Shown: positions 7,587 to 16,544, numbered from the stretch's first letter. The stretch: 39,223 nt of DNA from Rhodospirillaceae bacterium (GCA_002687515.1 NZAK01000141.1:1-39223), one strand, 5' to 3'. The notes: generated from the letters alone by a model not told the origin. A program made the numbers and translations.

Positions 7587-8306
7587 TTGGAAACCGAAAA
7601 TAAAATCCTAGTCGTCGACGACGAAGACGATGTCTGCAAATTCCTCAAGGATTACCTTGAAGCGCACGGCTATTCCACATTCACCGCCAATGACGGCGAT
7701 GGAATGCGGAAAGTTATGGATTCCGAAGATATCGACCTGGTTATCCTGGACCTTGTCATGCCCGGAGAGGATGGCCTGACACTGACCCGCAGCCTTCGCG
7801 AAAATTCCCATGTGGCGATCATTATCTTGACCGGCAAGGATGAAGAGGTGGACCGCATCGTCGGCCTGGAAATGGGCGCCGACGATTACGTGGCCAAGCC
7901 GTTCTCGTCGCGCAAACTTCTGGCGCGGGTGAAAACCGTTTTACGGCGCACGGCGGAAACCGCGGCGCTGGCCGTCAACAACGCGGGCAGCGCGAAGCGC
8001 TTCGCCGGCTGGAAGCTGGACAAGGTCGGCCGAACCCTTCTCTCACCGAAAGAAGTAGAGGTTCCGCTGACGACAATGGAATTCAATCTGCTCAACGCAT
8101 TTGCCGACAATCCGAACAAGGTGCTCGACCGCGACCGGTTGCTCGATATGGTTCAACATCGAAATTGGGAACCTTATGACCGTAGCGTCGACGTTCTGGT
8201 TGGCCGGCTGCGCAACAAAATTGAAAGCAACCCGAAAAAGCCCGAACTGATCAAGACCGTGCGCGGCGCCGGCTATGTATTCGCGACCAACGTCGATCAC
8301 GAATAG
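7587..8306 (+). CDS. OmpR-family response regulator, TTG start
   Basis: A 239-residue two-domain transcription regulator. The N-terminal receiver has the acidic pair Asp11/Asp12, phosphoacceptor Asp55 (VILDLVMPG), Thr82 (ILTGKDEE) and Lys104 (VAKPF). The C-terminal winged-helix domain (about 140-235) includes LTTMEFNLLNAF and the wing motif VRGAGYVF. It should bind promoter DNA after phosphorylation by a histidine kinase. TTG at 7587 is the start because the receiver's first strand follows directly and the frame has no ATG or GTG in range; the ATG at 7556 is in another frame and hits a stop. No kinase gene is adjacent. The only kinase in the window is about 25 kb away, so pairing is unknown. 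The 131-base gap upstream is AT-rich and may hold its promoter. Confidence 0.93.
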   Translation: METENKILVVDDEDDVCKFLKDYLEAHGYSTFTANDGDGMRKVMDSEDIDLVILDLVMPGEDGLTLTRSLRENSHVAIIILTGKDEEVDRIVGLEMGADDYVAKPFSSRKLLARVKTVLRRTAETAALAVNNAGSAKRFAGWKLDKVGRTLLSPKEVEVPLTTMEFNLLNAFADNPNKVLDRDRLLDMVQHRNWEPYDRSVDVLVGRLRNKIESNPKKPELIKTVRGAGYVFATNVDHE

Positions 8307-8321
8307 CCCGATCCGCTAACG

Positions 8322-10388
8322 TTAGAGTGGTTCCCGAAATATTCGATCCAGCCAATCGATTGCCGCAGCGGGCGCCGAGGCGGCTGGATAAATGCCGAAT
8401 TTCAACGGCGCCAATTCGCCCCGCCGCTGAAAGCTGAGGCAGGCGCGCTCCTCCTTGGCGCCGTAACTTTCCGATATCCAGCTCCGATCGGCCGCGGCCG
8501 TCCAATCGCTTTTGGGTGCAAATATCAGCCCGAATTGCTTGGACCCGGCGGTCAGCTTCCATTGACCCCTCCCGGTCTCCGACAATTCGATGCCGGGCGC
8601 GAAATGCAGGGTCACCGATAAATCGTGTTCGCCGCCGCCTTCGAATTGATCCCGCACCGCCAGCCGATGCGCGGATTTGTCCAAAACGATGGTGCGCACC
8701 GGCGTCACCGGCCGGGCAAGACGCTGGTATCCGGAATGGGCGCCGCGCAGACGGTCAAAGCCCGGAGCAATGCTCCAATCCCGCATATCGGGCACCGCAT
8801 CGTCGTGCAGCAGGAACAATTCCCGCCCGCCGACAAAGCGGTTCGCTTCCCGGCCATCGACCAGTGGCGCGTTGTGGGCGGCCGAGGCGCGAAATCTGTC
8901 CCGCCATTGGGCCGAGGCGGTGTACACATAACTGCCTGAATCGGTGATCAGCGGAACGCCGTCCAAATATGCCTCGAAGGAGAGGCAGTCATTGTGGCCG
9001 TGCCCGCCGCGTCCAGCGGCGCCCACGGTTGCGCAATCGATGAATATGTGGTCGTCGCCGGAGGCCATCACATAGACGCCGCTTTCGGCAAATGCTTGCG
9101 AAGCGGGCTCGCGGTTTTGGCGTGACCCCTGCCCCTGCCCGGCGCCCTCTGCCCAAATGATCTCGCCCCTTGCATCCTGGCTTGGCACCGAACCAAGATC
9201 CCCGCCAAGGCTCGCCGCGATCAAGGCGGGAAGATAACTATGATCGTTAATATGCTGGCCGCCGAATGGCAGAACCCGGCCGTTATCGTTGTCGCCCCAT
9301 AACGGCGCGCGTCCGTCCGGGCGCGTATAGGCGGCGGTGAATTTGGCCATCTTCTTGAGGCCCGTTTGATAACTATCCGGCACTTCCGCGCCATCGGCCA
9401 GCCGGCACCGGGCGGCCCACAGGAACAGTTCCGCAACGAAACGGTGGTAGGCGCTGGAGCCTTCGAAATCGACACCGTCTTCACCGACCTGACGGGGAAA
9501 TTCGTCACCCAAGACGCGCCAGCCGCGCTCGGCCCAAATGGCCGCCGGGCCCTTGTTTGCAAAGAAAGACCCGGCAAACACCAAAGCCGCGGCGTCGGCT
9601 ATCAGATGATTTCCGCCCGCTCCATAATCTTCGAGATAACGATCGCAGAACACGGCATGCTGATACATGGATTTCAGGAACCTCTTGCGGAAACCTTCAT
9701 CCTTCCAGGCATCGGCTTCGGCAAATACATGGAACAGCCACGACCATGTGATCAGGCGCATCGCCGCTTCCATGGCGACGCCCCAATTGACGCCGCGCCC
9801 ATAAGCATTGCGATCGATCCAATCGGCCAGGATCAGGCGCGCGAATTCCGCGCATTCATTTTCGCCGCTTATCAGGTATTGCTGGCCAACCGGGATAAGC
9901 CACTGCAGGCGTGACAGTTCCCAAGGAACCTTGACGTCGCTTGCCCGGTCCAAATCGTTCAAATCCAGATCACGGAAATAACTCTCGGGCCAGCTATGGC
10001 CGGCGGTGAAATCCGCCGACCAATTTGGCGGCGACGGCAGTAAGGCGGCCTCCAACCCAAGAATATTAATCTCGCCGCTTAAGATCCGTTTGGCGGCCGC
10101 TTCGATGCGCTGGGTCTCATCCGGGAACCGGCTTGAAATTTCTTGCCCGTGGCTTGCCGTGGTGATCGCCGGGAAACCGCTTTCGGCCAACCGCTGCCAG
10201 AGCCCGCCCAAATCCGGCGCCCCGAAAAGCCCGGCGAATTCGGCTCCGGCCAAGCGCGCGGCCGGCGGCGCGCGATACCGGTCCGGCCAGGCCCGGCCTT
10301 CCTGTAGCAAGCGCCGCATAATCTCGCCGGGCGGCCGATGCGCCGCACGCAATGCCCTTTGCAGCCAGATACCCAAAATTTTCCCCAT
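8322..10388 (-). CDS. Heparinase II/III family polysaccharide lyase-like protein
   Basis: A large protein of about 688 residues resembling the heparinase II/III family. The N-terminal part is an alpha/alpha toroid (WELSRLQWLIPVGQQYL, GVNWGVAMEAAMRLITWSW, GAGGNHLIADAAAL, DFEGSSAYHRFVAELFLWA). The C-terminal part is the beta-sandwich domain containing FIDCATVGAAGRGGHGHNDCLSFEAY, which carries the conserved His pair, and FRASAAHNAPLVDGREANRF. In the family these enzymes cleave uronic-acid polysaccharides or support capsule and exopolysaccharide formation. The substrate is not evident here because no glycosyltransferases are nearby. No clear signal peptide is present. The frame extends to an ATG at 10442, but the extra 18 codons have poor GC at third positions and neither start has a good Shine-Dalgarno, so 10388 is preferred with low certainty. 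Confidence 0.88.
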   Translation of the reverse strand: MGKILGIWLQRALRAAHRPPGEIMRRLLQEGRAWPDRYRAPPAARLAGAEFAGLFGAPDLGGLWQRLAESGFPAITTASHGQEISSRFPDETQRIEAAAKRILSGEINILGLEAALLPSPPNWSADFTAGHSWPESYFRDLDLNDLDRASDVKVPWELSRLQWLIPVGQQYLISGENECAEFARLILADWIDRNAYGRGVNWGVAMEAAMRLITWSWLFHVFAEADAWKDEGFRKRFLKSMYQHAVFCDRYLEDYGAGGNHLIADAAALVFAGSFFANKGPAAIWAERGWRVLGDEFPRQVGEDGVDFEGSSAYHRFVAELFLWAARCRLADGAEVPDSYQTGLKKMAKFTAAYTRPDGRAPLWGDNDNGRVLPFGGQHINDHSYLPALIAASLGGDLGSVPSQDARGEIIWAEGAGQGQGSRQNREPASQAFAESGVYVMASGDDHIFIDCATVGAAGRGGHGHNDCLSFEAYLDGVPLITDSGSYVYTASAQWRDRFRASAAHNAPLVDGREANRFVGGRELFLLHDDAVPDMRDWSIAPGFDRLRGAHSGYQRLARPVTPVRTIVLDKSAHRLAVRDQFEGGGEHDLSVTLHFAPGIELSETGRGQWKLTAGSKQFGLIFAPKSDWTAAADRSWISESYGAKEERACLSFQRRGELAPLKFGIYPAASAPAAAIDWLDRIFREPL

Positions 10389-10522
10389 TGAATGAAAGGA
10401 TTGCAGTGCCGGCTTTTGCTCCGCTACCTTCCGGGCAATCATACTTCATGATCAACTGTACTGCCGAATATGCTGACCCGGCCCATTCCGTCAACAAAAG
10501 AAGCGCTGCCGATCAAATCAAT

Positions 10523-11857
10523 ATGAGCGTCTCCTTCCCGCGGCCATCCAAAAACGACCATAAGCAGGTCTGGCATCTCGCCACGCCGATCATCGTCGCC
10601 AATCTGTCGGTGCCCATGCTAGGCGCTGTCGATACGGCTGTCATTGGGCATCTTGATCAGTCATTTTATTTGGGTGCAGTCGCGGTAGGCGCCGTCATCT
10701 TTCAGTTTATTTATTGGAGCTTCGGCTTCCTGCGCATGGGAACGACCGGGCTGACGGCGCAAGCCCTTGGCAGTAAAAATTACGCCGAAGTGCAGGCCAT
10801 ATTCTACCGGGCGTTGATCCTGGGCGCGGCCATCGCTATCGCAATTTGGCTGCTGCAATTGCCGATCTTGTGGGTAGCCCTGGCGCTGTTCGAAGCCAGC
10901 GAACAGGTGGAAATCCTGGGCGCAACCTATTTTCACGTCCGCATCTGGAGCGCGCCGGCGGTCCTCGCCAATTACTGCCTGGTCGGTTGGTTCATCGGCA
11001 TCCGCAATACCCGCGCCGCCCTTTTGCTGCAAGTCTGGATGAATGGGTTGAATATTCTCCTGGATCTTCTGTTTGTGCTCGGCTTCGGCCTCGATGTGGC
11101 CGGCGTCGCGGCAGCGACGGTGATCTCGGAATACTGCGCCGCCGGCGCCGGGTTGGTTTTGTTTCACCGCCACGCAAGACATATGAACATTGACCGTGAA
11201 CGGCCACGAATTATCGATGGTGCAAAACTTAAACGCATGCTTTTCATCAATCTGGATATATTCATCCGCACATTTTGCCTGCTCTTCGCGTTTTCTTTTT
11301 TCACCGCCCAGGCTGCCAAGCTGAACGACGATATCCTGGCGGCCAATGCCGTCCTGATCCAGTTCCAGCATTTTCTTTCCTTCGGACTGGACGGCTTTGC
11401 GCACGCCGCCGAGGCACTGGTCGGCGGCGCCATCGGCGCCGGCAACCGGGCTAGGCTGCGCGCGGCGGTCATTACCAGCGGCTATTGGGCCCTTGCCATC
11501 GCTGTCCTCTATACGATCATTTACGCCGGCGCCGGCGGGTTGATCATCGAGCTGTTGACCGGCATCGAGGATGTGCGGGCGCTGGCCGGCGAATTTCTGG
11601 TGTGGCTGATCATTTCGCCGATCATATCGGTCTGGTCATTCATGCTCGACGGCATATTTATCGGCGCCACGCGTACCCGGGAGATGCGCAACGGCATGCT
11701 GATCTCGCTCGCCATATTTATCGCCGCCGTTTTCGTTTTAAAACCCGAGCTTGGCAATCACGGGCTTTGGCTGGCGCTGATGTTGTTCATGGTGGCGCGC
11801 GCGGTCACGCTCGGCGTTTATTATCCGAAGCTGGAACGTACCGTCGACCGTGATTAG
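10523..11857 (+). CDS. MATE family efflux transporter (DinF-like)
   Basis: A 444-residue integral membrane protein of the MATE family, close to the usual length. After a short polar N-terminus the pattern runs through about 12 hydrophobic segments. Family features include HLATPIIVANLSVPMLGAVDTAVIGHL in helix 1 and GTTGLTAQALG in the first loop. The second bundle carries LFAFSFFTAQAAKLNDDILAANAVL. MATE proteins export drugs or metabolites in exchange for Na+ or H+. ATG 10523 gives the normal family start at the first transmembrane helix; the frame extends to an ATG at 10448 and beyond without added homology. It is divergent from the heparinase-like gene, with starts about 130 bases apart, so shared regulation is possible. 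The substrate is unknown. Confidence 0.92.
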   Translation: MSVSFPRPSKNDHKQVWHLATPIIVANLSVPMLGAVDTAVIGHLDQSFYLGAVAVGAVIFQFIYWSFGFLRMGTTGLTAQALGSKNYAEVQAIFYRALILGAAIAIAIWLLQLPILWVALALFEASEQVEILGATYFHVRIWSAPAVLANYCLVGWFIGIRNTRAALLLQVWMNGLNILLDLLFVLGFGLDVAGVAAATVISEYCAAGAGLVLFHRHARHMNIDRERPRIIDGAKLKRMLFINLDIFIRTFCLLFAFSFFTAQAAKLNDDILAANAVLIQFQHFLSFGLDGFAHAAEALVGGAIGAGNRARLRAAVITSGYWALAIAVLYTIIYAGAGGLIIELLTGIEDVRALAGEFLVWLIISPIISVWSFMLDGIFIGATRTREMRNGMLISLAIFIAAVFVLKPELGNHGLWLALMLFMVARAVTLGVYYPKLERTVDRD

Positions 11858-11960
11858 CTAATCAAGTAATGGGAACGCCGCCGCGCAAATGTACTTTCCT
11901 ATTGGCGGGCAAAGCCTTATTTCTTGTCCAATTCCATCTGAATCACACTAGGGGGATGTC

Positions 11961-12584
11961 ATGATCTACGAAGTCCGGACCTACGATCTGCTGCCGAGAT
12001 CCTTGTCCGAGGTCATCAAGCGTTTCAGCGAGGGATACGAGGACCGCAAAAAACTGTCCGAGATGGCCGGTATCTTCTATTCCGAGATCGGCCCCCTCAA
12101 TCAGATAGTCCACATCTGGCCCTATGACAGTGCCGACGAACGCGCCCGCGTGCGCAAAGAAGCCCTGAGCCTGAAAACCTGGCCGCCGGGTATCGGCAAA
12201 TACGTCCTGCGCCAGATCGTCGAGATTTACGAACCATGGCCGATTTCGCCATCGCTGGAGCCGGGCGAATGGGGACCCATTTATGAATTCAGAAGCTATA
12301 TGGTGACCGTCGGGCGAATGGGTGAATATTTATCCCGCTGGAAAACAGCGCTTCCCGGACGGGCCAAGCATTCACCGGTTTCGGTGGTGATGGAATGCGA
12401 TGTCGGCACCGCCAGCAAGCTGATGCACATCTGGCCCTATAAAAGCCTGGATGAGCGCGCCAAGATCAGAAAACAAGCTGAAGACGAAGGTGTTTGGCCG
12501 CCGAAGGGCGATCCCGATATGAAAGTTTTGGATGCCATGGAAAACAAGATCATGCTGCCGGCGTCTTTTTCGCCGATGCAGTGA
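11961..12584 (+). CDS. Tandem-domain NIPSNAP family protein
   Basis: A 207-residue cytoplasmic protein with two NIPSNAP-type ferredoxin-like domains in tandem. The first begins IYEVRTYDLLPRSLSEVIKRF and ends with the motif HIWPYDSADERARVRKEA. The second begins PIYEFRSYMVTVGRMGEYL and ends with HIWPYKSLDERAKIRKQAEDEGVWPP. The near-identical HIWPY...DERA signatures show an internal duplication. NIPSNAP domains form dimeric alpha+beta barrels; bacterial members are mostly uncharacterised, with no agreed reaction. GGGGGA at 11951-11956 precedes the ATG by 4 bases. The gene is alone between the MATE gene (same strand, 103-base gap) and a minus-strand small gene. Confidence 0.9.
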   Translation: MIYEVRTYDLLPRSLSEVIKRFSEGYEDRKKLSEMAGIFYSEIGPLNQIVHIWPYDSADERARVRKEALSLKTWPPGIGKYVLRQIVEIYEPWPISPSLEPGEWGPIYEFRSYMVTVGRMGEYLSRWKTALPGRAKHSPVSVVMECDVGTASKLMHIWPYKSLDERAKIRKQAEDEGVWPPKGDPDMKVLDAMENKIMLPASFSPMQ

Positions 12585-12597
12585 TCGCCGAAGTGGG

Positions 12598-12810
12598 CTA
12601 GTTGACGACCAGGGTCCTCGGTAGCATGCGCCGGACGCGCGCCAGGTGTTTGGCGACGGGGTCGAACTTGCGCCACCGTTCCTGCTCGGCATGGGCTTGT
12701 TTGTAGGCATCGGATTTGGTGTCGTGGATACCCATTACCTGATGGCAATTGGCCGCATCGGTAACAACCCAATTTTTTTCAACGCACTCATAATGGACTG
12801 AATAACGCAT
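12598..12810 (-). CDS. Small hypothetical protein, 70 residues
   Basis: A 70-residue polar, basic protein starting MRYSVHYECVEKNWVVTD, with two beta-strand-like segments followed by a helical HAEQERWRKFDPVAKHLARVRR region. The fold is likely a small alpha/beta unit, without membrane or export signals. AGGGAG lies upstream of the ATG on the minus strand, supporting translation. It converges with the NIPSNAP gene, with only 13 bases between stops, and follows the DUF4126 gene on the same strand after 62 bases. No domain was recognised and no function is offered. Confidence 0.65.
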   Translation of the reverse strand: MRYSVHYECVEKNWVVTDAANCHQVMGIHDTKSDAYKQAHAEQERWRKFDPVAKHLARVRRMLPRTLVVN

Positions 12811-12872
12811 TCTGCGGACTCCCTAATGTGAGTGCGGGAATCCTAGGCGCATAATATTTAGAAATGATGAAT

Positions 12873-13532
12873 CTAACGGCTGTGTCGATCCAGCGCCCAA
12901 TTCGGTTCGTCGGAATCTTCTTGGTTCGAATTTCCGGACGGCATAAATCGGAGCACGAACAATTTCAGACCGCGCGCGATTTTGGTCAGCAGCCAGATCG
13001 TCAGGACCAGCAGGCAAGCGAAAATAAAGAAAAATGCCAGCGGCTTGAACAACATGAACATCAGTACGAAGGCGACCAACACGTCTTCGGCCAACGAGGC
13101 CAATAAGTTGGTAATCGGCTCCGGTGAGGTATTGAGTATCATGCGCGATCCCGACTTGGCGCCATGGCCAATGGCGGCAAGCAGACCCCCGGCGGCCAGT
13201 GAAACGGCGAAATGAACATCATCGGTCAATCCCGACTGGATGCCATCAAGCGCGGCGAATGCCAGGAACGATCCACCCGGAATCCGGACGAAGGTATGCA
13301 GGATATCCCAAAGGGAATCGACGCCCGGTATCTTATCGGCGATGAACTCGGCGGCGTAGAGAAGCCCGACGGCGGCGAGCACATACGGGCTGCTTAGAAT
13401 TTGCAGCCCGTCGGGCAATTCCGTAAGGCCGAAGAAGCCGAGACCGCCCAGCATGAGGACGACACCATAGAGGTTGAGCCCGCTCATGAATGAAGCGCCA
13501 AGGGCGACGGCAAGGCTTTCGATTATACCCAC
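12873..13532 (-). CDS. DUF4126 membrane protein, GTG start
   Basis: A 219-residue integral membrane protein of the DUF4126 family. It opens with IESLAVALGASFMSGLNLYGVVLMLG and contains the family segment AAEFIADKIPGVDSLWDILHTFVRIPGG, which is well conserved among members. Then come LAAGGLLAAIGHGAKSGSRM and two strongly hydrophobic helices near 160-200. The last 20 residues are polar and acidic. About six transmembrane segments are visible. Family function is unknown; transport or channel roles have been guessed from the fold. The start codon is GTG at 13532 with no strong Shine-Dalgarno. It is divergent from the aminotransferase gene; the gap holds an imperfect inverted repeat TGCGGG / CCCGCA at 13555-13594 that could be an operator. 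Confidence 0.86.
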   Translation of the reverse strand: MGIIESLAVALGASFMSGLNLYGVVLMLGGLGFFGLTELPDGLQILSSPYVLAAVGLLYAAEFIADKIPGVDSLWDILHTFVRIPGGSFLAFAALDGIQSGLTDDVHFAVSLAAGGLLAAIGHGAKSGSRMILNTSPEPITNLLASLAEDVLVAFVLMFMLFKPLAFFFIFACLLVLTIWLLTKIARGLKLFVLRFMPSGNSNQEDSDEPNWALDRHSR

Positions 13533-13778
13533 GGCTCAGGTTTGTCTCGACTAATGCGGGGGCGATCAAACCCTGATACTGGCGATTGCCCGCACTTCAA
13601 TCACCGGGTGCTCCCTTCAATATTAAAGAATTCTAACCCTCCAGCTTAAGTGCGCAAAGGAATAATTCCGCGACTTATCCACAATCCCGGTCTGGTTCGG
13701 AAATGGCGGTTGACTCAGGGCCCGAGGCACCCTCATTTTCCATTCATTCGGGCTTCCTCCGATCAACGGAGTCTTTTG

Positions 13779-15098
13779 ATGGATACAGTAATTCCCAACG
13801 ATTTAAGCGCATTCTGGATGCCGTTCACCCCCAACCGACAATTCAAGGCATCGCCGCGGATGCTGGTTGGCGCCGAGGGCATGCACTACACCACATCCGA
13901 TGGGCGGCGGATCATCGACGGAACGTCGGGGCTGTGGTGCGTCAACGCCGGCCACGGACGCAAGGAGATTATCGAGGCCATCGCATCCCAGGCGGCGGAA
14001 ATGGACTACGTCCCGTCCTACCTGATGGGCCACCCAAAGGCGTTCGAGCTGGCTGGGCGGCTGGCGCAAATGGCGCCGGCAAACCTGGACCATGTTTTTT
14101 TCGCCAATTCCGGTTCCGAGGCGGTCGATACGGCGCTGAAAATCGCCCTCGCCTACCACGCCCGCACCGGAAATGCCGGACGCCGGAGGCTGATCGGTCG
14201 CGCCCGCGGCTTTCACGGGACCGGTTTCGGCGGCATATCGGTCGGCGGTATTTCGCCCAATCGCACGGGCTTCGGCTCACTATTGTCCGAGGTGGATCAC
14301 CTGGGAGACACGCACAATCTCGAACACAATGCTTTTTCCCGGGGCCAGCCCGAATGGGGGGCGCACCTGGCCGACGAACTGGAGGACCTGGTCGCCCTCA
14401 ACGGCGCCGCCAATATCGCCGCCGTCATCGTCGAGCCGATGGCCGGAGCCGGCGGCGTTCTGATCCCGCCCAAGGGCTATCTGGAGAGGCTGCGCGGCAT
14501 CTGCGATGCCCACGGCATACTCTTGATATTCGACGAGGTCATTACCGGCTTCGGACGCCTCGGCGCCAGCTTCGCCGCCGAGCGCTTCGGCGTTACGCCG
14601 GACATCATGACCATCGCCAAGGGGCTGACCAATGCCGCCGTTCCAATGGGCGCGGCGTTGGTGAACGGCAAGATTTTCGACGCCTTCATGGACGGCCCGG
14701 AAAATATGATCGAGCTGTTTCACGGCTACACCTATTCGGGCCACCCCTTGGCGTCCGCCGCCGCATTGGCGACGCTCGATATTTACCAGCGCGAAAACCT
14801 GTTCGAACGGGCCGCGGGCCTGGAATCCTATTGGCAGGAGGCGGTGCACAAATTGAAGGAACTGCCCAATGTCATCGACATCCGCAATTTGGGACTGGTC
14901 GCCGGCATTGAATTGGAACCCAGGGACGGCGCGCCCGGCGCGCGCGGCTATGACATTCTGGTCCGCTGTTTCGAGACCGGCGCATTTATCCGCGTAACCG
15001 GAGATATCATCGCCCTGTCGCCGCCATTGATTATCGACGAGGCCGGGATCGATGAATTGCTGAGCATCGTCGCCGGCGCCATCGAAAATACCGAATAA
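13779..15098 (+). CDS. Omega-amino acid:pyruvate aminotransferase (class III PLP enzyme)
   Basis: A 439-residue class III aminotransferase, the usual length. It opens with AFWMPFTPNRQFKASPRML and GLWCVNAGHGRKEI, a signature of beta-alanine:pyruvate transaminases. It then has FFANSGSEAVDTALKIA (PLP phosphate binding), IVEPMAGAGGVLIPP, IFDEVITGFGR (the Asp that contacts the PLP ring nitrogen) and TIAKGLTNAAVPMG, with Lys281 forming the internal aldimine. It should move the amino group of beta-alanine or other omega-amines to pyruvate in the cytoplasm. ATG 13779 is chosen because GGAG lies 7 bases upstream and the family's N-terminus begins there; the upstream open frame is extra. Its position just before an amino acid ABC operon suggests joint use of an imported amino compound. 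Confidence 0.92.
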   Translation: MDTVIPNDLSAFWMPFTPNRQFKASPRMLVGAEGMHYTTSDGRRIIDGTSGLWCVNAGHGRKEIIEAIASQAAEMDYVPSYLMGHPKAFELAGRLAQMAPANLDHVFFANSGSEAVDTALKIALAYHARTGNAGRRRLIGRARGFHGTGFGGISVGGISPNRTGFGSLLSEVDHLGDTHNLEHNAFSRGQPEWGAHLADELEDLVALNGAANIAAVIVEPMAGAGGVLIPPKGYLERLRGICDAHGILLIFDEVITGFGRLGASFAAERFGVTPDIMTIAKGLTNAAVPMGAALVNGKIFDAFMDGPENMIELFHGYTYSGHPLASAAALATLDIYQRENLFERAAGLESYWQEAVHKLKELPNVIDIRNLGLVAGIELEPRDGAPGARGYDILVRCFETGAFIRVTGDIIALSPPLIIDEAGIDELLSIVAGAIENTE

Positions 15099-15119
15099 TC
15101 ATCTGAAATTAACCACATA

Positions 15120-15141
15120 GATCCCGCCCCTATTGGGGATC
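15120..15141 (+). other. Hairpin after the aminotransferase gene
   Basis: GATCCC (15120-15125) and GGGATC (15136-15141) are perfect arms around a 10-base loop, starting 22 bases after the stop; an alternative inner stem CCCC / GGGG is also possible. No T-run follows, so it may be a weak terminator or an mRNA 3' structure before the binding-protein gene. Confidence 0.35.
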
Positions 15142-15246
15142 AAGCCTATTGCCAAATATTTCTGACTCCCGCATAGTTCCAACACTAAACTTCAAATTCC
15201 GGACATGACCGGATTGTTCTTTTTGGGTAAGCCTTGGGAGGGCACA

Positions 15247-16479
15247 ATGACACATCAATTCAAATTTTCTTATCTTCTGGCGGGAGCGGCGATAACCGCG
15301 TTGATGGCGGCTTCACCCGCCGATGCCCGCGTCGACGGCGACGTTATAACCTTGGGCGCCGCCGTTTCCCTGACCGGCAAATATTCGACCGCCGGCAATC
15401 ACACCAAGCGCGGTTATGATCTGGCCGTGAAAATGATCAATGCGTCCGGTGGCGTTAAGGTCGGCGGCAAAAGCTATAAGCTCCGCGTCAAATACTACGA
15501 CGATGAATCGACGCCGGCGCGTGGCGCCCAACTCGCCGAACGCCTGATCAAGCAGGACGGCGTCAAGTTCATGTTGGGCCCGTACTCCTCCGGTCTGACC
15601 AAAGCCATCGCCCCGGTGACCGAAAAACATAAAATCCCGATGGTTGAAGGCAACGGCGCCTCGCGCTCGCTGTTCACCAAGGGCTATAAATATCTGTTCG
15701 CCGTGCTTTCCACATCGGAACAGTATCTGGCGGAAGCCATCAATCTGGCCGCCGAGCAAGCGAAGGCAAAGGGCAAAAGCCCGTCCAGCGTGAAAGTCGC
15801 CATGGCCTTCGAAAACGATCCATTTTCCCAGGACGTGTATCTCGGCATTCTGGACGGCGTCAAGAAGTACGGCATGAAAATCGTCGTCGACGACAAACTG
15901 CCGCCGGAACTTAACGACATGACGGCAACGCTGAACAAGGTTCGCGCCCTGAAACCGGATGTGCTCGTGGTTTCCGGCCATTCCAAGGGTGCGGCGACGG
16001 CTATCCGGCAGGTCCGGCAGATGAAGATCAAGGTTCCGATGCTGGCCATGACCCACTGTGAATCGGCCAAGGTCACCGACGCCAAGAAGTATGGCGCCGG
16101 CGCCGCCGAAAACGTTCTCTGCGCCACCCAATGGGCGGAAACCATGTCCTACAAGGACCCGGTCTTTGGCAGCGCGATGGCCTATTTCAAGCGTTTCGCC
16201 AAGGAATATAAATACAATCCGCCGTACCAGGCCGCCGAATCGACGGCTTCGGTTTACGTCTATGCGAAGGCGCTGGAAGCCGCCAATTCCTTCGATTCGG
16301 GCAAGGTCCGCGCCGCATTGGCGAAGACCAATCTGGAAACCTTTTATGGCGGCGTGCGTTTCTCGCCCGCCGGCAACAACGTCGCCAAGCCGATGATCCT
16401 GCGGCAAATCCAAAACGGCAAGTATATTCCGGTGGCGCCCTCGAAGTTCGCGTCGGGTAAATACAAGCCCAGCATGTAA
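15247..16479 (+). CDS. Periplasmic amino acid-binding protein of a LIV-type ABC transporter
   Basis: A 410-residue substrate-binding protein of the Leu/Ile/Val (HAAT) family. It begins with a signal peptide (MTHQFKFSYLLAGAAITALMA, cleavage near ADA/R). The mature part starts with ITLGAAVSLTGKYSTAGNHT and GYDLAVKMINASGG, and continues with KYYDDESTPARGAQLAERLI and FMLGPYSSGLTKAIAPV, all typical of type I periplasmic binding folds. It captures the ligand and delivers it to LivHM. GGGAGG directly upstream of ATG 15247 fixes the start; the ATG at 15205 has no such site. The ligand cannot be read from the sequence. It may be a branched-chain amino acid, an omega-amino acid fitting the upstream aminotransferase, or an amide. 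A strong hairpin separates it from livH, consistent with higher expression of the binding protein. Confidence 0.93.
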   Translation: MTHQFKFSYLLAGAAITALMAASPADARVDGDVITLGAAVSLTGKYSTAGNHTKRGYDLAVKMINASGGVKVGGKSYKLRVKYYDDESTPARGAQLAERLIKQDGVKFMLGPYSSGLTKAIAPVTEKHKIPMVEGNGASRSLFTKGYKYLFAVLSTSEQYLAEAINLAAEQAKAKGKSPSSVKVAMAFENDPFSQDVYLGILDGVKKYGMKIVVDDKLPPELNDMTATLNKVRALKPDVLVVSGHSKGAATAIRQVRQMKIKVPMLAMTHCESAKVTDAKKYGAGAAENVLCATQWAETMSYKDPVFGSAMAYFKRFAKEYKYNPPYQAAESTASVYVYAKALEAANSFDSGKVRAALAKTNLETFYGGVRFSPAGNNVAKPMILRQIQNGKYIPVAPSKFASGKYKPSM

Positions 16480-16508
16480 GTCCGGTTTTTCTTGGCAAAA
16501 TGATATGA

Positions 16509-16544
16509 TCGTACCCGCGCCTCCGATACCAGGCGCGGGTACGA
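16509..16544 (+). promoter_or_regulatory. Strong intercistronic hairpin between binding protein gene and livH
   Basis: A perfect 14-bp inverted repeat: TCGTACCCGCGCCT (16509-16522) and AGGCGCGGGTACGA (16531-16544) around an 8-base loop. It ends 7 bases before the livH ATG and has no U-run after it. Such hairpins after binding-protein genes commonly protect the upstream mRNA or reduce read-through, giving more binding protein than permease. Its closeness to livH would also hide the region where a ribosome-binding site should be. Confidence 0.75.

Noticed and set aside
13555-13594. Inverted repeat TGCGGG / CCCGCA with a repeated GGCGAT between divergent genes
   Set aside because: The arms are short and GC-rich, common by chance in this background, so it was not listed as a separate regulatory feature.
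15313-16413. 366-codon minus-strand frame opposite the amino acid-binding protein gene
   Set aside because: It lies wholly antisense to a clear binding-protein gene and shows no domain; antisense open frames of this length are expected in GC-rich coding DNA.
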